Assembly: GCA_038502055.1 (NCBI GenBank)
Contig: JAXRKN010000014.1
Span: 186,001-250,000, forward strand
Source of the DNA: Tanytarsus gracilentus
Lineage: Eukaryota; Arthropoda; Insecta; Diptera; Chironomidae
DNA length: 64,000 nucleotides
Direction: 5' to 3'
The translations under genes were made by a program, and so were the position numbers. The notes beneath the pieces were generated by a model. The model was given only the letters and a program-made list of their open reading frames with translations, searched no databases and was not told the DNA's origin. Position 1 is the first letter of the stretch, and the number at the start of each line of letters is the position of its first letter. Below, piece after piece: positions 57,910 to 64,000 of this stretch.

Positions 57910-59507
57910 TTATCCTAAGTTAGGATTTCTAACCTCATCCGGAATTTTCATGTCCGGCTGAACATTTCTAACGAACCAATCAAAATTTTTACATTTTAAT
58001 TTTTCTTTAACATTAAGATTTTTTGAAATATCTCCGAAAGGTTTTCCGACTGCGTCTGGCATCATTTTGTAATAAAATTTCTTAAAAGTTTCATCATACC
58101 AAGATTCGACAATTCGATTGTTGTTCCAAATATTTCCACCTTTAACGACTGTTTTGTACCTGTGAAATTTGTCTAAATGAAACACCGCAGAACATGGAAC
58201 CAACTCGATTGAACCGCCACAGAGCTAAAAAAATTCATCAACAAAAATCAACAAATTTTTTTATAAAATCAAAATTATTTAAAAAAATTGTTGACTTGAA
58301 AAAAAAATATTTTTTGAGTATTTTTTTTGAATTTTGAAGTAATAAATTTTCCGTCGATAATTGATTTAATTTTCGATAATTTCTCTTTTTCAAACTCACC
58401 CAAACCCTTAAACTAAATTCATTGTCATCGCCGCCCCACATGTCAAAACCAGTGTCGAGATATTCAATTTCTTCTCCAAATTCTTTCCAAAATGCAAAAC
58501 AAGGTCCAATCAATATTGGCGATCTGTGAGGCTCCCAATAATTCAGTTCCGGTTGGTAAGTTTCCATCTCAATTGGAATGAAATATTGTTGACTAAAAAG
58601 TGGAATTTATTTATTTATAAATTTAATTTTTAACTCACGTCAAATCAATTCCTGTCAAAAATCTTTTTTCATCATATTTAAGTCCGAAATTGTTGATGTG
58701 ATTAACTTTGACGCTTGCATAAGTCGCTAACTTTGGATTGTCTTTAAGTCTGTCTAACATTGGCTCGAGCCATCCGGGCGCAACTTCAATATGTCCATCT
58801 AAATTGACAATTATTGGACCTTTTGCATTTCTAAAGCCTAAAACTCGACCACTAGCCACTCCAAGTCGCTTGTGAGATCTCACAATTTTTACTTTCTTTA
58901 ATTTCTTTAAATAATCTTCGAGTGGTTGCTTTAAATTTTCTTTATCTGAATAATCGTCAACTAAAATGATTTCCTCAATTAAGTGCCAAGGTGTGTTGAG
59001 GAAAATTGAGTGAATCATTCGAATTAAAATCGACCAAGCTTCATTGTAAAATCCAATTGTGATTGAAACTTTTGGGAGGTTTTCACTATAAACTTTTTGC
59101 TTGCAATATTCGCTTCGATTATCGGCAACAATTCGATTAAATCCAATCAGATCTGATACGAAGACATTGCAGCCGTATTCGTCGAAACCTTTTTGAACGA
59201 GATTTTTAATTTCTTCGGTAACAAATTTTTCGTCCCACTCGACTGGTCTGCCATCCTCGCCTGGATTTGTGAGGTTGAGTTGTTTGATGAATTTTTGGAT
59301 ATTTTTACTTTTTCCATCGTGAAGTTTGATTCCACTTTGGATTTGAATCACATTTGAATTATTTTGAAATTTTTCATTTTCTATCAGCACTTTTGCAAAG
59401 TAATTCTCAAAATTATTTTTAAAGTAAATTAAATAAAGAAAAGTCGTTAAAATTAATAGAGAAAATTTAGAAAAAATTACTCGTCGAAATTTATTTGCAA
59501 AAGCCAT
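57910..59507 (-). CDS. Pgant-like GalNAc-transferase 1, without lectin domain
   Basis: Exons 58639-59507, 58400-58592, 57910-58224 give 458 residues. The start at 59507 puts a type II anchor at about 15-29 (FSLLILTTFLYLIYF); the frame is open further upstream, but that stretch is A/T-rich and not protein-like. The GT-A catalytic domain has the metal site DGH (237-239) and the Gal/GalNAc-T motif WGGDDNEFSLRVW; the third metal-ligand His is likely in VFHLDKF. It ends soon after GDISKNLNVKEKLKCKNFDW, where family members normally continue into a ricin-type lectin domain, which is absent. Likely a Golgi O-glycosyltransferase; substrate unknown. Motif changes (DAH to DGH, WGGEN to WGGDD) leave activity uncertain. 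Confidence 0.87.
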
Positions 59508-60286
59508 TGAAACTGTTTTTAACAACTGAGTTAAATTTACTTTAAATAAAAATTTTATTGAAAATCGTGAATTGAAATTTTTAATATATTTTTTATGACT
59601 TTCATGCTCACAAAATGAATTAAGAAATTTCGAATTCATATTGAAAAATTCACGAATTAAGAAACAAAATGTCCGAATCAAAAACAGTGCAATAGGTGCA
59701 AAATTAAAAATCTTGTTTCTCTTTAAGTATACCATAGTAAAATTAGTGTGAAAAATTTGAAAAAAAAAAATTAAAACAATTAATTTACAATTAAATAATT
59801 TATGGGCAAATTGTCTGTGGGCAAAAAATATAGGGTCAATTTGTCCATGGTCAAATGAGGGCAAAATTTGCAAAATATGTGGGCATGGTCAAATCTGTGG
59901 GCAAATTGCCCCGGACAAATAGACCCTATATTTTTTTTGCCCTTGCCCACGGATTTTGGGTGTGGGCAAAATGTCACAGGGGCAAAATGTCCTAACCCCA
60001 ATCAAAAAACCTAGGGTAAAGTACTCCAAAAACAGCACGACACTTAAAAAACGGGAAAACATCAAATTATAAGGAAAAAATCACACTTTAAAAATATTTG
60101 AAGAAAAAATCAAATTTAAGGAAAAAATCACTTTTTCAAAAAATTTTGGTCAAATTGATAAATAAAATATATTTTTCTGTAATTAATTAAGAATCAATTA
60201 TGAAAAATTAAATCCCGATTTTTTTTTCTTTTGTGCTAAAAGACGTTTTTAATTTTAACTGAATAATGTTCAAAAAATCAAAATTA
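59508..60286. other. Spacer with GGGCAAA fold-back element
   Basis: Upstream region of pgant-like gene 1. It holds the inverted-repeat element at 59803-59995; the rest is A/T-rich. Confidence 0.45.
59803..59995. mobile_element. Fold-back (MITE-like) element with GGGCAAA motifs
   Basis: Arms at 59819-59846 and 59913-59942 are inverted copies: GGGCAAAAAATATAGGG against its complement, then a (t/c)AATTTGTCC-type end. Outside and between the arms, TGGGCAAA or GGGCAAAATG recurs about eight times. No coding capacity. It resembles a small non-autonomous fold-back element. Confidence 0.65.
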
Positions 60287-62015
60287 TTATAATTTTTTAT
60301 TAGACTTTGTAGTTGCAATTGTCGTCGATTTCATCCAATTTTCATCTCTAACCTCATCCGGAATTGGAAAATCAGGATAAACATTTTCAACGTACCAAGA
60401 AAAGTTTTTGCATCCGAGTTTTTTCTTCAATTCGAGATTTTTCGAGACGTCGCCAAAAGGTTTTCCAATACAATCCGGACTCATGCGATAATAATATTTT
60501 TTGTAGTCGTCATACCACGACTCGACAATTCGATTATTGTTCCAAGGGTTGCCCATTTTCTCCTTCGTGTACATCGCATATTTGTGGTATTTTTCCATGT
60601 GAAAAACTACCGAACAGGGAACGAGCTCGATTGAACCGCCGCAAAGCTGGAAAATATGAAATTTTTATTATCTAGGGTTGGATTATTTATTTTAGACTTG
60701 CCCAGATCTTAAGAGAAAACTCATGATCGTCTCCACCCCAAATGTCGAACTCAATGTCCATGTAACCGATTTCTTCGCCAAATTTCTTCCAAAACGCAAA
60801 ATTTGGACCTCGTAAAATTGGCGATCTGTGAGGCTCCCAATAGTTAAGCTCCGGTTGATAAGTTTTAAGATCGGGATAAGTAAACCAGGTACTAAAAATT
60901 TTTAATTTAAAAAAATATTTAATTAAATCTTGAAAACTCACTTAGGTTGAAAACCCGTCAAAGTTCGATGTTCATCATAAACCAGCTGCATGTTGGATGC
61001 GTAAAATTTTTTAATTCCCGCATAAGTCGCTAATTTTGGATTGTCTTTAAGTCTGTCTAACATTGGCTCAAGCCATCCGGGCGCAACTTCATTGTGACTA
61101 TCGAGACTGACAATTACTGGACCTTTTGCATTTTTAAAACCTAAAACTCGACACGGCGCCACTCCAAGTCGCTTGTGAGATCTCACAATTTTTACTTTCT
61201 TCAATTTCTTTAAATAATCTTCGAGTGGTTGCTTTAAATTTTCTTTATCCGAATAATCGTCAGCGAGAACAATTTCTTCGAGTAAGTGCTCGGGTGTGTT
61301 CAAAAGTACTGAGTGAATTAATCGAATCAAAACTGACCAAACTTCGTTGTAGAAAATTATCACGACAGAAGCTTTCGGAAGATTTTCACTATAAACTTTT
61401 TGCTTGCAATATTCGCTTCGATTATCGGCAACGATTCGATTTAAACTTATTAAATTTGCTACGAAATTATTGCATCCATCTCTGTCCCAACCCTCTTTGA
61501 TTAATTTTTTATGCTCGTCGGTTAAAAGTTTTTCATCTAAATTCACTGGCTCGCCTTTGTCGCCCGGATTTGTGAGATTTAACTCTTTAATGAATCTTTT
61601 TGCATCTTCACTCAGCCCATCGTCAAGTTCAATTCCACTTTCTAGTCTGATGATGTTTTTGGTCTCGAAAAATTTGATAACTTTATTTTGAAAATTTGCT
61701 GCATGTTCCAACGCATTTTCTTGAAGTTTAATTGCATTTTTTTGAATTCTTTTTGCGTGCAGTTTTAAATTTTTTTTGTCGAAATTTTTATGAAGATTTG
61801 TGGAGAAAATTCCATAACAAAGAATTGTTAAAATTATGAGGAAAAAGAAAAAATTCTTCTGTCTTTTGAGTGTCCGAGGTTGGAGGTGAACAGATGAGGG
61901 CAAAAGTGGACGATAAAGAAGATTGCTGGAAATAATCGGATTAAATAATTTTACCAAATAAAAATTAAAAACTTTTAACTACTGAAACAGCTATAAAATA
62001 TTACCTTTTAGTCAT
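60287..62015 (-). CDS. Pgant-like GalNAc-transferase 2, without lectin domain
   Basis: Exons 62005-62015, 60942-61925, 60702-60891, 60287-60646 give 514 residues. The 11-nt first exon (ATGACTAAAAG) joins inside a Ser codon to NLLYRPLLPSSV. The type II anchor is at about 29-43 (FFFFLIILTILCYG), followed by a helical stem. The catalytic domain has DSH (in SLDSHNEVAPGW) and WGGDDHEFSLKIW. The exon ending KIW is followed by GCAAGT, a GC donor, where the other two copies have GT. The C-terminus ends about 30 residues after the last catalytic-domain helix, with no ricin lectin domain. Same orientation and exon plan as copy 1. Confidence 0.87.
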
Positions 62016-62267
62016 TTCGATGAATTAACTCAAATAAAGTCAAGCTTAATAAAAAAAAAATGAAAAAAAGTTTTAAAACTCGTGATTGACTTGAATCACG
62101 ACTTTCCTTGTTATCTAAAATTATTTTTCAATGAATTGAAATAATTTTGAATAAATTCATTGAAAACGTTTCTTTTATTTATTTAAAAATTTCATAATTT
62201 TTTATTTTCTTTAAATTTTTTTATTTTTTTTTAAATTTTATTATTTAAATTTAAATAAAAATTAACT
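62016..62267. other. Short A/T-rich spacer between pgant-like genes 2 and 3
   Basis: Holds the promoter of copy 2 and the 3-prime end of copy 3. No distinct motif seen. Confidence 0.4.
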
Positions 62268-62272
62268 TTTGG

Positions 62273-64000
62273 TTACATTTTGAGATTTTCCTTCTTCTTT
62301 TTTGCCTTTTCCTTCAACCAAACTTCATCGGTGATTTCTTTAGGAATTTCAACATGCGGATGAACATTCTTGACATACCAAGTGAAATCTTTGCATGCGA
62401 GTTTCTTCTTAAGTTCAAGTCGATCTGAAATGTCGCCATAATTTCTGTCTTTCGTGTCGCCAACAAGTCGATAATAAAATTTCTTGTAATTATCGTCAAG
62501 CCAAGTTTCAGCGATTCTGTCAGTGTTCCATCGATATCCACCTTTGTCTTTCGAATCGTGATTGTATCTGTGTTCGCGATAGAGATGAATGACGACTGAA
62601 CATGGAATGAACTCGATTGATCCGCCGCACATCTAAAATGAGAAAATAATTTTAAAATAATTTAAAAACTTTCAAATATTTCTCACCCAAACTTTAAAGC
62701 TCAAATCTACGTCATCGCCACCCCAAATGTCAAAGTTACTATCAAGATAATCGAGACGTCTCAAAAAGTCAGCCCAACATGCCCAACCAGCGCCCGCTAG
62801 TGTCGGTGACTTGTGTGGCTCATAGATTGAAATATTTTTCTCGTATTCTTCCACCCAAACCCATGCGAAGTTCATGCTGGAAAATTTAATTTCTTAGCTC
62901 GATAAATTTATTAAGGGGCGGGAAACTTACAATTTTTAAACTAAAGTTTTTTTTAAGTTGCAATTTTATAATTAAAAGTAAAAATTTTAAAATATTCTTT
63001 TAAAATCAAATTTTTAAATTAAAATTTTTTAATTTTTTAAACTGGAATTTTTAAATTAAAAATTTTAAATTTTTTTAAATTGTTTTTTAATTTCAATTTT
63101 TAAAATTTTAAAATTTAATGCAAAATTCAAAAAAATTTCTAATATTTAAAATCCAATTTAAAAATTGACAGTTTCCCACCCCTTGATAAAATCAACATAC
63201 TTAAATTGAAATCCACCCAAACTTCCACGAGAGTCTTCGTAATGCATTTTAAAGTCAACTTTGTCCATGTACTTCAATACTGACATTGTGAATAAATTTG
63301 GATTGTCTTTGAGTCGCTCTAAAATTGGCTCTGAAATTTTTTTAAAATTAATAAAAATATTTTAAATAATTTTAAATATTCGAACCAATCCATCCGGGCG
63401 CAACTTCCATGTGACTATCGAGACTCACAAAAACTGGACCTTTCGCATTTCTAAAACCCAAAACTCGACCACCAACGACTCCCATTCTCGCGTGACTTCG
63501 AACTAATTTAACTTTCTTCAATTTCTTTAAATAATCTTCGAGTGGTTGCTTTAAATGTTCTTTATCCGAATAATCGTCAGCGAGAACAATTTCTTCGAGT
63601 AAGTGCTCGGGTGTGTTCAAAAGCACTGAGTGAATTAATCGAATCAAAACCGACCATGGTTCGTTGTAAAAAGCGATCACGACCGAAGCTTTCGGAAGAT
63701 TTTTACTGTAAATTTTCTTTTTACATTCTTCGCTTCGATTATCGGCCACGATTCGATTTAAACTTATTAAATTTGACACGAACACATTGCTGCCATAATC
63801 GTCCATTCCTTGCTTGATTAATTTTTTATGTTCGTCGGTTAAAAGTTTTTCATCTAAATTCACTGGCTCGCCTTTGTCGCCCGGATTTGTGAGATTTAAC
63901 TCTTTAATGAATCTTTTTGCATCTTCACTCAGTCCATCGTCAAGTTCAATTCCACTTTCTAAAATCACTTTCGACCTCTCATTTCCCCAAATTAAATTAT
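62273..64000 (-). CDS. Pgant-like GalNAc-transferase 3, 5-prime end beyond the window
   Basis: Partial. Exons from the visible 5-prime side: 63386 to at least 63968 (frame open to the edge), 63201-63330, 62687-62876, 62273-62632. The first visible exon starts either at the edge or after a gattttAG acceptor near 63960. The catalytic domain has DSH (SLDSHMEVAPGW) and WGGDDVDLSFKVW. It has one intron more than copies 1 and 2, splitting GWI|EPILERL. The C-terminus (WLKEKAKKKKENLKM) again lacks the lectin domain. The N-terminal part from LESGIELDDG to DEHKKLIK is identical to copy 2, while the last exons differ strongly. Confidence 0.85.

Noticed and set aside
59508..59873. N-terminal extension of pgant-like gene 1 by about 120 residues
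   Set aside because: The frame is open but A/T-driven (Phe/Asn/Lys/Ile-rich), and it would bury the type II membrane anchor.

Overview
The window looks like nuclear DNA of an insect: strongly AT-rich, with small GT-AG introns, and genes whose best matches are fly genes (ABCF3, Phox2, Mp20, Mlp84B, alpha-1,4-galactosyltransferase, pgant-type GalNAc-transferases). Compact genes, AT-rich spacers and an expanded family of small secreted leucine-rich-repeat (LRR) proteins suggest a nematoceran fly, perhaps a chironomid midge. That placement is inference. Gene models were built by hand from reading frame, splice phase and family knowledge. Every joined CDS keeps one open frame, except the last gene, which runs off the right edge.

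Layout. 0.3-1.7 kb: a C2H2 zinc-finger gene (+). 1.8-4.8 kb: ABCF3 (-), with one GC-AG intron. 5.0-6.7 kb: an LRR/coiled-coil/BTB fusion (-). 7.3-10.3 kb: two four-TM membrane protein genes (-). 12.0-12.8 kb: a serine protease homologue lacking the whole catalytic triad (-). 13.6-14.4 kb: a secreted LRR gene (+). 15.2-16.2 kb: a delta/epsilon-like GST (+) behind a duplicated 113-bp block. 20.0-30.9 kb: a Phox2-type homeobox gene (+) with a 12-nt microexon; its 6.5-kb intron holds two same-strand secreted LRR genes. 33.5-36.5 kb: tandem Mp20 calponin-type muscle genes (+). 39.9-40.2 kb: a small Thr/Glu-rich secreted protein (-). 41.7-42.9 kb: a mobile-element-like block with a 120-bp tandem array. 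46.5-53.6 kb: Mlp84B-type five-LIM gene (+) with two pairs of apparently mutually exclusive exons. 56.3-57.7 kb: an alpha-1,4-galactosyltransferase-like gene (+). 57.9-64.0 kb: three tandem pgant-like genes (-), the complete ones lacking the C-terminal lectin domain; the third is cut by the window edge.

Themes. (1) Three secreted LRR genes share an intron that splits the initiator ATG as AT|G. The BTB fusion carries the same kind of cysteine N-cap but has no signal peptide. (2) Muscle genes: duplicated Mp20 and Mlp84B, the latter with an outer pair of alternative exons enclosing an inner pair. (3) A glycosyltransferase cluster at the right end. (4) Several small repeat families: a hAT-like MITE, a GGGCAAA fold-back, short insertions with (AATC)n tails, elements bounded by TAGCTCCGCTA, and a degenerate CACTTAAGTCTCTCTAA motif at two distant loci.

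I saw no tRNA, rRNA or CRISPR array. Promoter and 5-prime UTR calls are weak throughout.
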